Assembly: GCF_000745215.1 (NCBI RefSeq)
Contig: NZ_JQNK01000004.1
Span: 64,501 to 128,500, forward strand
Origin: Methylosinus sp. PW1
Lineage (GTDB): Bacteria > Pseudomonadota > Alphaproteobacteria > Rhizobiales > Beijerinckiaceae
Length of the DNA: 64,000 nucleotides
Direction: 5' to 3'
The notes under the pieces were generated by a model. It was not told where the DNA came from and searched no databases. It worked only from the letters and a program-made list of their open reading frames with translations. The position numbers and the translations under genes were made by a program. Below, one piece after another: positions 24,901 to 39,900 of the stretch (positions are counted from its first letter, which is position 1; each line of letters begins with the position of its first letter).

Positions 24901-27900
24901 TCGGAACCGTGTCCTTGTCCACCGCAGTGGCGCGGATCGCGACATTGCCGGGCGCGACATAGACATGGCTCGCCTGTGTGGCGTCGGCGCCGAAAGTCTC
25001 GACAGCGGAACCATCGCCCCAATCGACGCGCCATTCGAGCACGCGATCGATCGGCGACGGATCGGTGGCGGTGAAGCCGATGGTGAAGGGCGTTCCGACC
25101 GATGCGGAATGCGATGCTCCGGAAACGACGACCGCCGGCGGCGTGTCGGCGATCTGGATATTCGACACGGCCGTCGTGGAGAGCCCGTCGGAATTGGTCG
25201 CGCGCACGGCGATCGTATAGACGCCATTGTCCGCGAGGCCGAGATCGACGAGGCGATCCCAAGGCAGCGTCACGCGATAGACGCCGCCGCCGAGAGCGGT
25301 TCCAGTCACTTCGCCGAACTGTCCGTCGCCGTCTATGTCGAAGGCGACCGGACCGGACAACGAATTGGTGGAGCCTAGCGCCTGAACATTGGCGGTGAGC
25401 GTCACGCTCGAACCTTCCGAGGTCGAGTAGCTCGGCGCGGAGAAGGACACGATCGGCGACGACAGAACCGTCAGTCCCTCGAAAGTGTCATAGGCGACCG
25501 CCCCCTTGCCGGCGAGGCTGATCGAGCCATTGGTCTGCGGGATCGGCAGGCCGGCGACTCCGCCGACGAGTATGGAGGCGTTCGGATCCTGCGGATCGAC
25601 GATCAGCGTGTCGCCGGGCGCGACGCCCGGCGCGTCGCCATGCAGCGTCGTCGCCGCATCGGCGGGCAGATTGGAAAGCGAGATGCGCACAATATCCGCA
25701 TCGGCGTCGCCGGAGACGGTGGTATGCGTCGCGGCGCCCACCTTCTCGATCGTGATCACATCGGAGCCGGCGTCGCCGTCGATCGTCGTCGTCGCGCCTG
25801 CGCCCGTGTTCTGCACATCGATCGTGTCGGCGTCCGCTCGGCCATGAATGGCGAGCGTGTCGGCCGCCGTCTTGGCGTTGACGACGCGCAGATCGAGACT
25901 GTCCGCGCCGGCGCCGAGATCGACGCTGGTCGCGCCGCGATAATCGGCGACGACGACATGGTCGGAGCCTTCGCCCGTGCTCACCTTGGTCGCGCCGACG
26001 ATCGCCGGCGGCGCGGAGACGAGCGACACAGTGTCGTCGCCGACGCCCGTCGTGACGCCGATCGACTCTATATCCGTGTGCTCCGTCGCGAATGCGATCG
26101 GCGGCGCCTTGGGCGAGAGATCGACATTGAATGTCGCGAGACCGCCCTGCTGCGTCGCCGAGCCGAGGCTGCCGACATAGGCTGTGAGCGAAGAGCCGTT
26201 CTGCGGCCCGAGGATCAGCGAGGTCGGCGTCAGCAGGCCGCGCACGCCGCCTACGGCGTCGCGCACGACTTGGACGAAGCCGAGCGCGCCCGTTTGCTGG
26301 TCGCGCTGGAACACGGAGATGTCATTGGCTCCGCGCGCCGTCACCAGCACATATTGGCCATCGGCGGTGACGGCGACATCGGTCGGCGCGTCGAGCCCGC
26401 GCACGCCATTGGCGCCATTGCGCAGAGTCTCGACGAAGACGAGCGGCTGCGTCTTGGAATTCGTGACCTGGAAGACAGAGAGCGTATTGCCGCTCTGGCT
26501 CGTAACATAGACGAAGCCGCCGTCCGGGCTCGCCGCCACATCGGAGACGCCGACGAGTCCATTGGCCGCGCCGGAGAGCGTCTGCGAGGCGCCGGTCGTC
26601 GCATTGGAAGCGGTGAGGCTGCCGGTCGAAGCGTTCACCGAATAGGTGAAGCCATTCTGCGCGATCGTTTCCGTCGCGGCGCTGCTCGCGCCGGACTGAG
26701 TGGAGATCAAAGTGAGCGCGCCGGTCGTCGTGTTCAGCGAATAGCTGCGCAGGCCGGCCGAGCCCGTCGTCGTCAGCACCTTTGTCGATGCGTCATAGCG
26801 CATCGAGTCGTAATAGGCGCCGCCATCCGATTGCGATTGCGCGAAGGTAAGATCGCCGGTCGCCGAGGCGAGCTTGAATGTCGCCAGCCTGCCGGTCGTC
26901 GCGCTCTCGGTGATGACGAAACCGTCGGCTCCGGTGACGAGCACATTGGAGACGCTCGAGAGGCCGGAGACGCCGTTCTGCGCCTCCTTGAACAATTGGC
27001 GCTGCGATCCATCGTGCGCATTCACGACGACGAGCGAGCTGGTCGCGGTGGAGACGCCGAAGATGTGATCGGCGCCCGGATCGGCCGCTATGGCGTCGAA
27101 GCCGGTGAGCTGCGCGACGGTCGGCGCCGATGGGCGCGCAATGGAGAGATATTGGACATTGCCGCCGAGCGACAGCGTATTGCCGGTGAGCGTCGTCGCG
27201 CCGGAGGCGTTCACGCCGATCGACGCCGTGAATGTGTGATTATGCGCGCTGCCTTCCGGAACCAGCGTCGCCCACACCTGGCCCGGAGCGAGGCTCGTCA
27301 GCGCCTGATCGGCGCCGACGCCATTGGTCTTCAGCGCTTGCGCCGTGGCGCCGTCGATGCTGAGCGTCGGATTGGCGACATTGATCGTCGACACATTGGC
27401 GACGAGCAGGACATCGAAGCCAGTGTAATCCTGGCTCAGCGAGCCGACGCCCTTGTCGAGCAGCATGACCGCGAGCAGCGCGTCCGACGGCGCATGATCG
27501 AGCTGCGGCGTCGTGGTGTTGAAGTCGATCGAGGCGGCGTCGAGCCCGGAGACGACGCCATATATGTCCGCGCCGCCCGCGAGACCGACGATGGTCGGCG
27601 TCAGCGGCGCGCCGGCGATATAGGCGTTCGACTGACGCGGGCCGGTGAAATGCTCGACGCCCGGATCGGTCGCGGCGAAAGCCGTCTGGCCGCCATTGCC
27701 GGACACCGCGCCGCCGCTCGAGAAGGTGAGCGAGGTGTTGCTGCCGACAATGAAGCGTCCCTCGCCGCCTTTCGGCGCGGTTCCGCCGCCGACGCCGCCG
27801 GACGTCGTGACGGAGGTCTTCAGCGTCGCGCCGCCATTGGTGAGATCGGTCGCATAGAGCTTGATGGTTCCGCCAGAGCCGCCCGCGCCGTCGCCGCCGT

Positions 27901-30900
27901 CGCCGCCGGGGCCGCCGGCGCCGCCGGGGCCGCCATTGCCGCCGTGATGAGCGTCGGAATCGTCGCCGCCGCCGCCGCCGCTCGAGGTCGGCCCGCGATT
28001 CGGATCGGGGCTCTGTCCGGAGCCGCCGGTCGCGCCCGCGCCACCGACCGCTGTGAAGGCGTCACTATTGCCGACCCGAATTTGACCCTGCGCGACCAGC
28101 TGGAATGCGCCGCCGCCCGCGCCGCCCAGGCCGCCCGCAGCGCCATTGCCGCCGACTCCGCCGCCGCCGCCGCCATCGCCGCCGCCGCCGCCGATGTAAT
28201 TATCGGTGAGGCCGAGGAAGCCGCTCGTCCAATGGCGGCCATTGCCGCCGCCGCCGCCGCCGCCGCCGCCGCCCGAGCCGCCGCCGCCGCCGCCACCGCC
28301 GCCGCCGCCGCCCATGCCGCCGGAGATAGCGAGGCCGGTCGCCGAATTGGCGCCGCCGACGCCATCGCCGCCGGTTCCGCCGGTCCCGCCGGTTCCGCCG
28401 CCCTGGCCGTCATAGCCGTCGCCGTCGCGCAGGCGTTGGCCATTGACGATGTCATAGGCGCCATAGGCGCCGCCGCCGCCCGAGCCGCCATAGCCGGCAT
28501 AGCCCTGGGCGCCGCCACCCCCGGCCGAACCATTATACTGATTGCCGACGCCGAGCCCGCCCGCGCCGCCGGACCCGCCCCAATTGCCGTAATAGCCCCA
28601 GCCGCCGTCGCCGCCTATGCCGCCGCCGCGGCCGAAGCCATCCCAGGCGCCGCCGCCGCCGCCGCCGCCACCGCCGCCGCCGTAATAGCTCGGGGAGCCA
28701 TAGCCGCCGCTGCCGCCATGGTTGTCGCCCGTGCCATAGGGACCGCCGACGCCCTGTCCCGCGGCGGTCGTTCCCTGGAAAGTGAAGTTGGACGGAAGGC
28801 TGCCATTGGATCCGCCGCCGCCGCCATAGCCGCCGACCGCGCCCGACCCGGCGCCGCCGAAGCCGCCCGCCGCGCCGCCGCCGGCGCCCGCGGTCTGATT
28901 ATGCGCCGAGAGATCGAAGGTCACATTGTCGGCGAGCTGCACATTGTTCGCGACATTGAGCGACAGCGCATTGGCGCCCGCCGCGGATACTTTCAGCCCG
29001 GCGGGCAGGCTGAGATCGCCGGCGAAATTCACCGACACCATGCCATTGTTCGCGCCCGTGGCGCTCGCGTCGGCGGTGATCGAGAAGCCGGACTGGCTAT
29101 AGCCCAGATACCACCAGCCGCCATTGGTGAAATCGAGCGTGTCGTCGACCGACGCTCCGCCATTATTGTAATTGACCTCGATCTTACCCGAGTGGATCCA
29201 GACCCACTGGCCCGAATAGACCGTCGTGTCGATCGAGAAATCATTCGAGATCGTATAGGTCGGCACGGTCGCCGGCGCGACGGTCGCGGCCGCATTGGGC
29301 AGATCGTCCACCGCGACGATATTGTCGACGAGGATCGAGCCGAAGGGCGTCGAGGCGTCCTTCGCCGTCAGCGTCACTCTGTCGAGCCCATAGAAGCTCG
29401 CGAGCGAAGTGTCGAAGCGCTGGAAGCCAGCGCCGGCGGCGAGGCTCAGCTCGGCGCTCACCGACTGTCCGCCGAGCGTATGGCCCGTCAGAACGACGAC
29501 CGCCGTTCCGCTCGCCGCCGTATTGGCGAGCTCGAGCGAATAGAGCGTGAAGCCGTCGCCATTCGGCGTTCCGTCGGCGCGCGCCGCCTGCAACGTCAGC
29601 ACATCGCTATTTGTGCGCGCTTGCGCCGCCGGGCTGATGGCGTCCGACCGAATGAGGCCGAGCGCGTTGGAGGTCGACAGTCGGAAGCCGTTCGACGCAT
29701 AGGCGATGTCGCCCTGGTTCAGCCCATCGAAATTCAGCGCCTTGTCGTAATTGCGATAAGTGTCGAAATCATTCGCGGGATCAGGCTGAGTCACGACGAC
29801 GAGGCCCGATTGCAGCGTGATGCGATTATTGTCGATCGCCACATTCACATTGGCCGTGCTGGTGGACACGACATCGAGCGTGTCCGTTCCCGTCTTGCCG
29901 CCGAGAATGCGCGTCAAATCCGCGCCGGCCGTCGAGATCACCGAGACCGGCGACCCGGAAGGGAGCGCCGCGGCCTGAAGGTCGGTGTCGAGCAGAGTCC
30001 AAGCGATCGCGACCGTCGAATTGGCCGAATTATCGACGATGAGCTGCTCCACCGTCTTGTCGATGGAGGTGAACTGATTGGCGATCGGCTGCGCCGCGAT
30101 CTCGACCTGCAGCGTATCCTTGCCCGACTGGCCATCGACGATCGTGCGCGCCGTGCTGACGCTGCGCGCCTCGATCAGATCATCGCCGCCGCCGCCGAAC
30201 AAGCCGACGATGGTCGCCGGAAGAGTCGCCGCATGGACGTCGAGCGTGAATGTGTCATTGCCGTCGCCGAGCTTCACATCGACCTCGGCCAGAGAGCGGA
30301 AGGCGACGTCGCCGGCGGTGAGACCGGAGACGATTCCCTCGCCGACGGCGGCGCCGTCATGGATCACGCCTGTCGTCGTGGCGGCCGGCGCGCCGGAGAG
30401 ATCGACAGTGAGCTTGTCGGCGGCGCCAGCGCCGGTGACCAGCAGCGGCGCGCTCGTTCCATAGACGATCGCCTGATCGTCGCCCGCGCCGAGATTGATC
30501 GTCGTCGCCTTGCCCGCGCCATGAACGAAAATCTTGTCCACCGCGCCATTGGAGTCGACGATGATCGGCGTCGCCGAACCATTGATCGTGACATTGTTCA
30601 TCGTCGCGCCGCTGAGCGCGATCGTGGTCGCCGCGACGCCTTCGAATTCGACCGATTGCGCCATTCCGACCGCGGTGATGCGGCTGCGCGTCGCCGAGGC
30701 GGCGTCGAGCGTCAGATTGGAGTCGACCGTCGGGCTCACCGAGAAAGCGTCGCCCGCATCGCCGCCGCCGCGCACGAGCACATGGCCACGAATATTGGCG
30801 AGGTTCGGCCCCAGCGTGATGGCGTCCGCGCCGGCGCCCGCATCGACGATCGTATCCGTCGAGCTGGCCGCGATCGAGATGGAGTCCGCGCCGGAGCCGG

Positions 30901-33900
30901 CCTTCACCGTCACAGTGGCGAAATCGCCATAGGTGACGCCCTTGTTCGGATCGACCACGGTCTGATCGGTTCCGCCCATGCCGAAGCCGAAGATCTGATT
31001 GCCATTGGCGCCGCCGATGACGCCCGCATTGGCCCCCGTATCGCCGCTGTCGTCGACGAGCAGCGTGTCGGCGCCGGCGCCGCCGTCGAGAATGAGTGTT
31101 CCCGCGAGCTTGTTCACCGTCGCGTCGGCGCCCGACACGATGACGGAATCGGCGCCATCGCCGAGGAACAGCGAGGTGATGGTCGCCGCAGCAGTGGAGC
31201 GCACTGTCGCCGTGTCGGCGCCGGCGCCGAGATGCAGCGCGAGCGAGCGAAGATCGCTATAGACGACCTTGCCGGTCATGCCGAAGCCGGCGACCTCGCT
31301 ATCGGAGACGGTTCCCGTCACGCCCTGCGCGAAGCCGGAATTGTCGAGATCCAGCGACGCCAGCTTGTCATTCGCGCCGGTCACGGTCAGCGTTCCGACG
31401 ATCGTCGTGAGATTGCCGCCGGCATTGCTCGTTGCAATCAGCTCGCCGCTCGCATTGGTCGTCGCGCTCGCGCGGCTGCCGATGAGGATGACATTCTCCG
31501 CGCCGCCGGTCGTCACCGTCGTGGGCGCATTGGCCGACACGCCACGAATGACGATGGTGTCGCGATCGGCGCCGCCGACGACCGACACGGCCGCCGCTGT
31601 GATCGCGCCCTCGAGATCGATCAGCGCGCCGACCCCGGAATCGGAGTCGCCGACGTCGCCGGTCAATGTCGCGGTCTTGGCGGCGTTCAACGTCGCGCCG
31701 ACGGCCATGACGATATTGTCGCCGGCGGCGAGCGACGCAGCGCCCAATGTCGCGCTCATGAAGGAGGTCGCGCCGAAGATGATGTCCTCGCCGACCGCAT
31801 TGCTGTCGCGCGTCGCGACGACGATGTCGCCCGTCGTCGAGGCGACGGTCCCGATTCCGAGGCCGCCCGCGACATCCGTCGCGACCACATCGCCCTTGGC
31901 CGAGCCGATGAAGGAGCCGGCCGCGCGCGCCGCGTCTATGCGCAGCGCATCCGCCTTCGCGCCGATCGATCCGCCGCCGGCGTTGAGGATGAGATTGGGC
32001 GCGCTCACATTGACCGCGACACTGGCGTCGGCGTCGAGAATGGAGCCGGTCGCCGAAAGGCTCACGGTCCCGCCCGTCGAGCTCGCCGAGCCGACCTCTA
32101 GATCGCCCGTCTCGCTGATGACGATTCCATCGCGCGCCAGCGCGTCGAGGCGCGTCGAAGCGACGCGGATCGGCGCGGCCGAAGCGCCGACCGCGCCCTT
32201 CGGCGCCGAGAGCGACAGAGTGGTCGCCTCTATGCGGCCATTCGCATTCGCGACGATATCGCCATTCGCGGTCGTGATCGACACCGGGCCGAGCGCGTCG
32301 AGAATGGCGTCGTTCAGCGTCACCTTGGTGCGCGCGGCGGTCGAGGTGTTGGCGATGGTGACGGCTGTGTGGCCCGGATCGGCCGTCGTGACCGGCAGGA
32401 AGTCCTTCTTATAGGTCACATCGACGACGACGTTCTGCGCGAAATTGGGCGTCGCCGCCAGCGGATTGATGAGCCCGATCCGAACATCGAAATTCGACGC
32501 ATTCTGAATGAGGACATGATCGAAAGCGGTGAGGAAGGTGATCTTGGGCGAGCCCTTGATCGAATCCTCGCCCGGCGTCACGCCATAGCCTGCAGGCGTC
32601 GGATCTTGCCCCCAGCTCGGAATGGAGAAGGTCGCCGTGCCGGCGGCGGTCGAAGTGTTGACGATATCCGGCACGATGAAGACGCCGTTCTGGAATGTGA
32701 CCGTCCCTATGCCCTGCTGCTTGACGATATTTCCGGCGGCGTCGATGACGAGCTCGGGCGCCGGCGGCCCGGACAGGAACACATCGGCGTTGAAATCGAT
32801 CGTGCGCCGATAGGCGATCGTCTGCGACGGATGCTCGGAGCCCGTGTCGATGAGAGCGCCATGCGAGCTCGCATCGACGAAGCCCGACACATTGGGCGAG
32901 CCATAGGCTTCGACCGTCAGCGCGCGCGTATGGACGGCGCTGCCGCTCTCCGCCACGACGCGCGTCGTCACATCGAAATCATTCTTCGCATAGCTGTTGG
33001 TCGAGGCGCCGAGGCCATTGGTGGTGGCGTCGGCGCTCGCGAGGCTGGTGACGGATTCCTGGCGCGCTTTCACATTGACGGAGCCGCCGCCATTCAGCGT
33101 GGCGCCGCTGTGCAGATCGACCAGCGCATCGGATGTGGGGCTGGACGAGCCCGGCGCCGACTCTGGACGGCTCAGCGTCGCATGCGCTTCGGAATTGGCG
33201 CCGAGCGCGCTCGATTCCGCGACGGCGTCGATTTTGAGATCGAGCGTCGTGACGCGCGCGAGAACGTCGAGCTTGCCGCCTGCGGTCAGCGTCGAGGCGC
33301 CGACATCCGTCTTGGTCGCGCCGCCATAGGTGAGATTTCCGGTGACGCGCGTATCGGCGCCGAGACCGCCGGCCGAGGCGTGCGGCGCGGATTTGGCCGT
33401 GCTGGAGGTGCGCGATTCGACCGAGAGATCGCCGCCCGCGGAGAGCAGCGCGCCGCCGCCGATCGTCGTCGTCGTCGCATCGGAAGCTTTCACCGTCGAG
33501 GTCGCGCCGATGATGGAGACCACCGCGCCGGCGCCGCCGTCGCCATCGGCCTTCGCATTATTGGTGGTGTCGGCGAGCACTGTCAGGCCCGTTCCCGCCG
33601 CTATATGCGCGCCGGTTCCGACGCTCAGGCTGTTGGCGTTCTTCAGCGTGCTCGTGCTTCCGCCCTCGATGACGGTGACGCCGCCATAATTGCCGGCGTC
33701 GCCGGTCGCGAAGGAGGTCGTATTCGTCACCGACTGCACCGAGGCCGATTGCGTGGCGGCGATATCGGCGCCGTCGTCGATGGTCGTCGTCGTCGTCGGA
33801 TCGATCTCGAGCTCTATGTCGAGCCCCTGTCCGCTCGCCAAGCCGCCGCCGGCGGCATAGCCGAGCAGCTTGACGGAGGTCGTCTGCGTTGCTTTGACAT

Positions 33901-36900
33901 CCGTCGTGCGGCTGCGGATGATTGCGCGCTTGCCGACGCCGACCGCCATGACGGGCGCGAATTTCGCCTGCGCGATCACGGCGCCGACCGCAATGCCGCC
34001 TATGGCGCCGCCGTCGATCTCGAGACTGTTCGCGGTCGTCGTGCTGGTTCCGTGAACATCGACCTCGCCGCCGGCGTAGACCGCCGCATCATCGCCGATG
34101 CGCGCGGCGACCGCGCCATTGACAGTGATGAGCGTCACGCCCGCGGCCGCGCCGACAATGCCGCCGCCAATGGCGACGCCCATGGGCTGATTGGCGTCGA
34201 AGGGATTGACCGTGACGGTGCGCTGCGCGTCGATCTTCACATCGCCGGCGATCTGCGCCGCAGTGGAGCCGATCTGCGTGAACTTGCCGACGATCGCCTG
34301 CGATGTCCCCGCTATGGTGAGCTTGCTCACCGCCGCACCGAGACCGGCGACGCCGGACACCGACCAGGCGCCGTCGGCGAGCAAATGATTCACATTGGCG
34401 ACGGATTTGACGCTGACGTCGTGGAAGCCGGTGACGATCGTCGCATCCGACAGCGCGGAGGCCTCGATCGTCGAGGAATCGTCATGCGAGGCGCCGGGCG
34501 TCGCGCCGAGCATGGCGCGCGCGGAGCTCGTGTCGTCGATGAGCGACACCGCGCCGCCGAGCGACACGAAGCCGCTGATGGCGCCGGCAAAGCCCAGCAC
34601 ATGCGCATTGGAGTCGAGATTGGCGGAGACGGTGAGCACGCCGGAAGCGGGATTCGTTCCGGTGATCGTCGTCTGCGGCGCGACGAAAGCCGTCGAATCC
34701 GCGTCTATGCTCACAATGGCGAGACCGACGCCGAGCGCCGCCGCGCCGCCCGCCACGCCGCCGGCGCGCGCCGTGAGATCGAGCGCCTCACGCGAGATCA
34801 CATCGAGATTGCCGGTCGCTATGTCCGCATGTTGCAATATGCCGGCGGTCGTGCCGCTGGTGACGCCACTCGTCGCCTTGGTCGCCGAATTCACCCGGCC
34901 CGCCGGCGTGTTCGCCGACGAAGCGCTCCGCGCCATATTGGCGATCTGCGCATTGCCCGCGGCGAGACGATGCTGCGCGCCCGTGGCGCCGGCCGCGTCT
35001 ATATCGATCGCATGGCCCGCCTGCGCGTCCTCATAAGAGGCGGCCAGCTTCACCAGCTGCGGATGCGCGCTGTCGACGATGACGAAATAGACCTCGCCGT
35101 CCTTCAGCCCTTTGATCGCCTTGCCGCCGCCCGCGTCATAGACGACGGCGTCGCCGGTCTTCAGCCCGCGATCGGCGCCAAGATCGATCGTCTCGGCGGC
35201 GCCGTTCACCTTCTGCGCCGGATCGAACGCAGGCGACGCGGCGTCGCTCGTCTGCATGCGGCCGGACAATGTGCCGACCGTGCTCTCGACGAAAGTCAGC
35301 ACGGTGGATTTGTCGCTGCTGAGGGCCGAGGAGGAGCCGTCCGAGGTCGAATAGCTGTCGGTAAAATTGCCGCCGATCGAATAGACGATGATGCCGCCGC
35401 CGAGACCGACGAGGCCGGCGCCGGCGCTGATGGCGTTGGCGTTCACGGTCCAGCGCGACAGCGCGAACACATCCGTGTCGCCCTTGGCGCGCACGCTCGC
35501 CGCGCCGATCAGCGCTTGCGTGTCATTGCGCAGCACGCCGACATCCACAGAGGCGCCGACGCCGGCGCCGAGGCTGGCGCCGAGACCGCCCGCGAAAGTG
35601 AGCAGATCGAGCTTGTTGGTGGCGGCGACGATGACGCTCTGCGAATTGGCGGCGGTCGCGGCCGTGTTCTGATTGATCTGCGCGCCGTCGCCTATCGTCG
35701 CGAGCGTGTCGGAGTCGACGAGCTCCACCGTCACCGCGCCGGCTATGCCGGCATAGGCGCCGGCGCCGAGGCTCGCGCCGACCGACACGATTTTTTCCGA
35801 TGTCGTCGCGAGAACGGCGACCCCGCGCGCGGTCTTCTGCGAGAAGCCGCCATTGCTCGAATAGGTCCCGTCCGGCGCGTCGGAGATGAAGGAGGCGCTA
35901 TTGGCGTAGGCGTCGACGATCGCATGATCGCCGATGGTCGCCAGCGTCGTCTTCTCGATCGAGGTGACGTCGACGGCGCCTGCGCCGCCGCCCGAGCCTA
36001 TGCCGACGCCCACGGCGCCGCCGATGGCGTAGGTCGTCGTGTCGTCCTTGGCGGCGACCAGAACATCGCCTGTCGCCGACACGCGCACGCGGCCGGAGAT
36101 GGAGGCGATCGTCGATGTGTCGATGACGATCACCGCGGCCGAGCCGGCGAGGCCGACTTCTCCCGAAGCGGCAATGCCCGCGGCGATGCTGAGCACATCC
36201 GTCACCGCATGGGAGACGACGGCGACATCGCCCGCGGCGTTGACGATCGTGTCATAAGCATTGCCGGTAGTCGCACCCTGCACGAAGGCTTCCGTCGCGC
36301 CTTTGAGCACCGGCGCGGCGAAGGCCGGCGCCACGGAGACGCCTCCCGAGCCCGCGAGGCCGCCGCCGATCGCGAGGCCATTATAGGCGCGGCCCGCCGC
36401 GACCAGCACATTTTGCCCCGCGCCCGCGCCCGCATCCTCATCCGCATTTATGCGCGCGCCCTGGTCGATATGCGCGAGCGTGTCGATCTCGTGCACGCTC
36501 ACCGAGCCGGCGAGCGCGCCCGATCCTTCGCCTGCGATGGCGACGCCGACGCCGGCGCTGGTCAGATCATTGACGCTGACCGCGACGATGATCACGCCCG
36601 ATTGCGTGGCGACGAGCGGCTTGCGGTCACGATTATTCGCCAGCGTCGGATCGTTGAAATTCTTATTGCTGACCGACGGAACGCCGGTGCTGTTCAGCGT
36701 CTGCACGACATGGCGGGCCGTCGATGCGACGCCCGTGTCGAGGAGATCGATCTTCTGACCGTTCAGCGCGGCGCTCTTGTCCGCCGCCAGCGCGAAATGA
36801 TTGTCGTCGATGCGAATGACGAAATAATGCCCGCCCGTCTGCAGACCGCCGAGCGCCAGCGACTGGCCGGTGTAGATCACCTCCTGGCCGGTGCTGAAGC

Positions 36901-39900
36901 CATGCCCGGCGACATTCATCGCATCGGCGCCGTAGTCGACGGCGGAGGTCGCGAAATCCTTGGAGACGCCTTGCTGCTGCGCATTGGCGGTCGCCGGCGG
37001 AGCGCCGAACTCGCCCGTATCGGCGACGATTCCGCTCTTGCCGGATTTCGCCAGCGCTGTCACCGAAGCGCCGGTGGCGATATAGGCCTCGGTCGTCTTC
37101 TTCACATAGCCGACGCCCGCGGCGATTCCGCCGGCGCCCGTGCCCGCGGCGGCGATATTGCCGGAGACTTGATCGAGCGTGGTGTCGTCCTCGGCGGAAA
37201 CCAGAACATTGCCGTCCGAGCGCACGACGGCGCCCGCGTCTATATGCGCCTTGGCGACGAGATCGAGAACGGAGACGCCCGTGGTCAGCCCGCCCGCGCC
37301 CGTGCTGGCGCCGGCGACAGCCGCCGAAACCGAAGTGATCGTCATATCGCCCTGGGCATTGACGATCACATTGTCGCCGCCCTTGGCCGTCGCGCCCGCG
37401 CCGACATAGGCCTCGAGACGGCGCTTCACATAGCCGGCGTCCGCGCCCGCGCCAATGCCGACCTCGCTGCCGGCGATGGCGCCGGCGACTCCGACCAATG
37501 ACAAATGTCCATGCGAGACGATATCGACATCGTGATCCGAATGCAGGCCCGCGGCGCCCGCCGCCGGCGTCACGCTCGGCGCATCCTCGAAGGCGAGGGC
37601 GCTCACGTCGATATAGGTGAGGGTGAGCGCTCCAGCGCCGGCGCCGTCACCCGCGAAGGCGCCGCCGACGCCGATGATGACGACGGATTCTCCAGCGTTC
37701 GCTTCTATCGAGAGGCCATGTCGCGACTGGCCCAGCGCATCGGTGAAGGCGTTGCCGGCGCCGCCGGCCTGCAGCGTCGCGGCGCCGTCGACATAGGCCT
37801 TGGTCGTGTCGAGAATGGTGACATTGGTCGCCGCGAGGCCGACGCCCGCGTCGCCGCCGACGGCGAGTCCGCCGGCGATGGCGACGATATTGGCCGTGTC
37901 ATCGGCGATCACGCGCAGATTATTGCGCGAGGAGAGATTGGACGTCGCGCCGACGACCGCCGCCGTCACCCTATTGTCGATGACGTTGATCGACAGCGAG
38001 CCGGCGAAGGAAACATTGTCGCCGCCGGCGCCGCCGAGCGTGAGCGAATGGATCGCGGCCGTCTCCTCGGCGCGAATAATGGCGTCGCCATTCGAGTCGA
38101 TGGTCGAGCCGTCGACCTTCGCCGTCACCTGATTGGCGATGTAATTGGCGCTGATCGCCGCGCCGACGGCGCTTCCAGAGCTGGAAATGGCGACGCCGCC
38201 GGTCAGCGCATTGATCGTCGACTCGTCGCTCGCGCGCAGGCTCACCGAGCCGCCGGACCCGGCCGTCGTGCGCAGCGTGGAGCTGTTGGAGACGATCGCC
38301 TCGATGGTGTTGTAGACGCCATTGACCGAAAGGCTCGCGCCGACCGTCGCGCCATTGCCTTTCGAGCCGCCCAATGCGGCGGCCGCGATCTTGCCTGCGA
38401 TGGAAATCGGCCCGTCCTGCGTCGAATGCGCCGTCAGGCTGATACCGCCCGCGCCTGCGGTGATGGAGGAATTGTCGACCGTGGCGCGCACTTGCAGCGC
38501 GACCTGATTCCAGCCGAGGCCGACGCCATAGGCCTGCCCCTGCGCTCCGACGCCGAGCGCGCCGGCGACCGCATAGATGACCGAATTGTCCTTGGCTTCG
38601 AGCGAGACGCCCGAGGCGATCACATCGGCGTTCTGGATCGTCGCGAGAATCGGCGCGGAATTGTCGCGCGTGAAGATTTTCTGATCGGTCGAGATGACAT
38701 TTATGCCGAGCGTGAACGCCACCGCCTTGCTGTCGACGCCGCCGCCGGTCGCAATTCCGAGCGACACGGCGAAAGCCCATAATTTCTGATCATCGATCGC
38801 GAGAATTGAAAGATTATCGCCGAGCGTCAGCGAGCTGCGACGCTTCTCGCCGAGCACGCCGGCCACCGTGCTGACGCTGAGCTGATTGAAGCCGAGCGAG
38901 GCGCCGACGCCCTTGGCGCCCGCCGTATAGCTGGCGCCGCCGCCGATGGCGATGAGCTGCGCCTCGTCCCGCGCGGTGAGCGCCGCATCGCCATTGGCGC
39001 TGACCTTGGCGCCGTCGATCGTCGCCTTTGTGGTGTCGACGATGCGATTGACCGAGACCGAGCCGGCGAAAGCGTCGCCCTGCTCATTGGTATTGGCCGA
39101 GACCGCCGCCGAGAAGCTGGCCAGCGTGCCGCCGCGCGTCGCCTTCAACGAGATTTCATCGCGCGTCGAGAGCGCCGCCGCATGGCTGGCGATGACGAGT
39201 CCATTGGCGTCCGGCGAGCCGGATGCATCAAGCCGATCGGCGATGAAAGCTTCCGTATCCGCCGTGAGCTGATTGAGCGCGAAAGCGCCGCCGATCGTCG
39301 TTCCGCCGCCGAGCCCTGTGCCGGCGTTGACCGAAACAGCGACGCCGCCGACGATGGCGACGATCGTCTGCGTGTCATCGGCGGTGAGCGACAAAGTTCC
39401 GACCGACATGGCGCCGCGCGCATTGATGTAGGCGAGATCGGTGTCGCGAATGAAATTGATCCCGGCGCTTCCAGCGACGCCATAGCCGCTCTTGGGCTTG
39501 GGCGCTTCCTCGAACAGCGCGGGAAGCGAAATGCCGTCGAGCGGATCATTCGCCGAGGAGCCGAGGTTCTGCGGCGCGCCCTGCGGACCGGTCAGCACCG
39601 TCGCCGTGCCGACGACGCCGACGACGACGCCGGTCGTCGTCGCCGAAAGAGACGTGTCGCCGACATTCATCGACACGGCGCCGGCCGGCGTCGCATTCGG
39701 ATCGCCGCCATTGCTCGGATCGGAGCCGATGAAAGCATAGACCTTGCGCTCGACGTCATTGACGAGCGCCGACATGCCGAGCCCGTTCGAGCCCTTGCCG
39801 GCGACGATGATCGTTCCCGCGATCTCCACCTCGGTTCCGCCGGTCGTCGCCGAGATGTCCACGGCGCCGCCGCCTGTGATCGTCGGCCCGAAGCTCGCCG

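Noticed and set aside
28200..28330. GCC/CCG trinucleotide run as a microsatellite or phase-variable tract.
   Set aside because: It is explained by glycine codons in frame; triplet changes would only alter the spacer length. No homopolymer or frame-shifting repeat is present.
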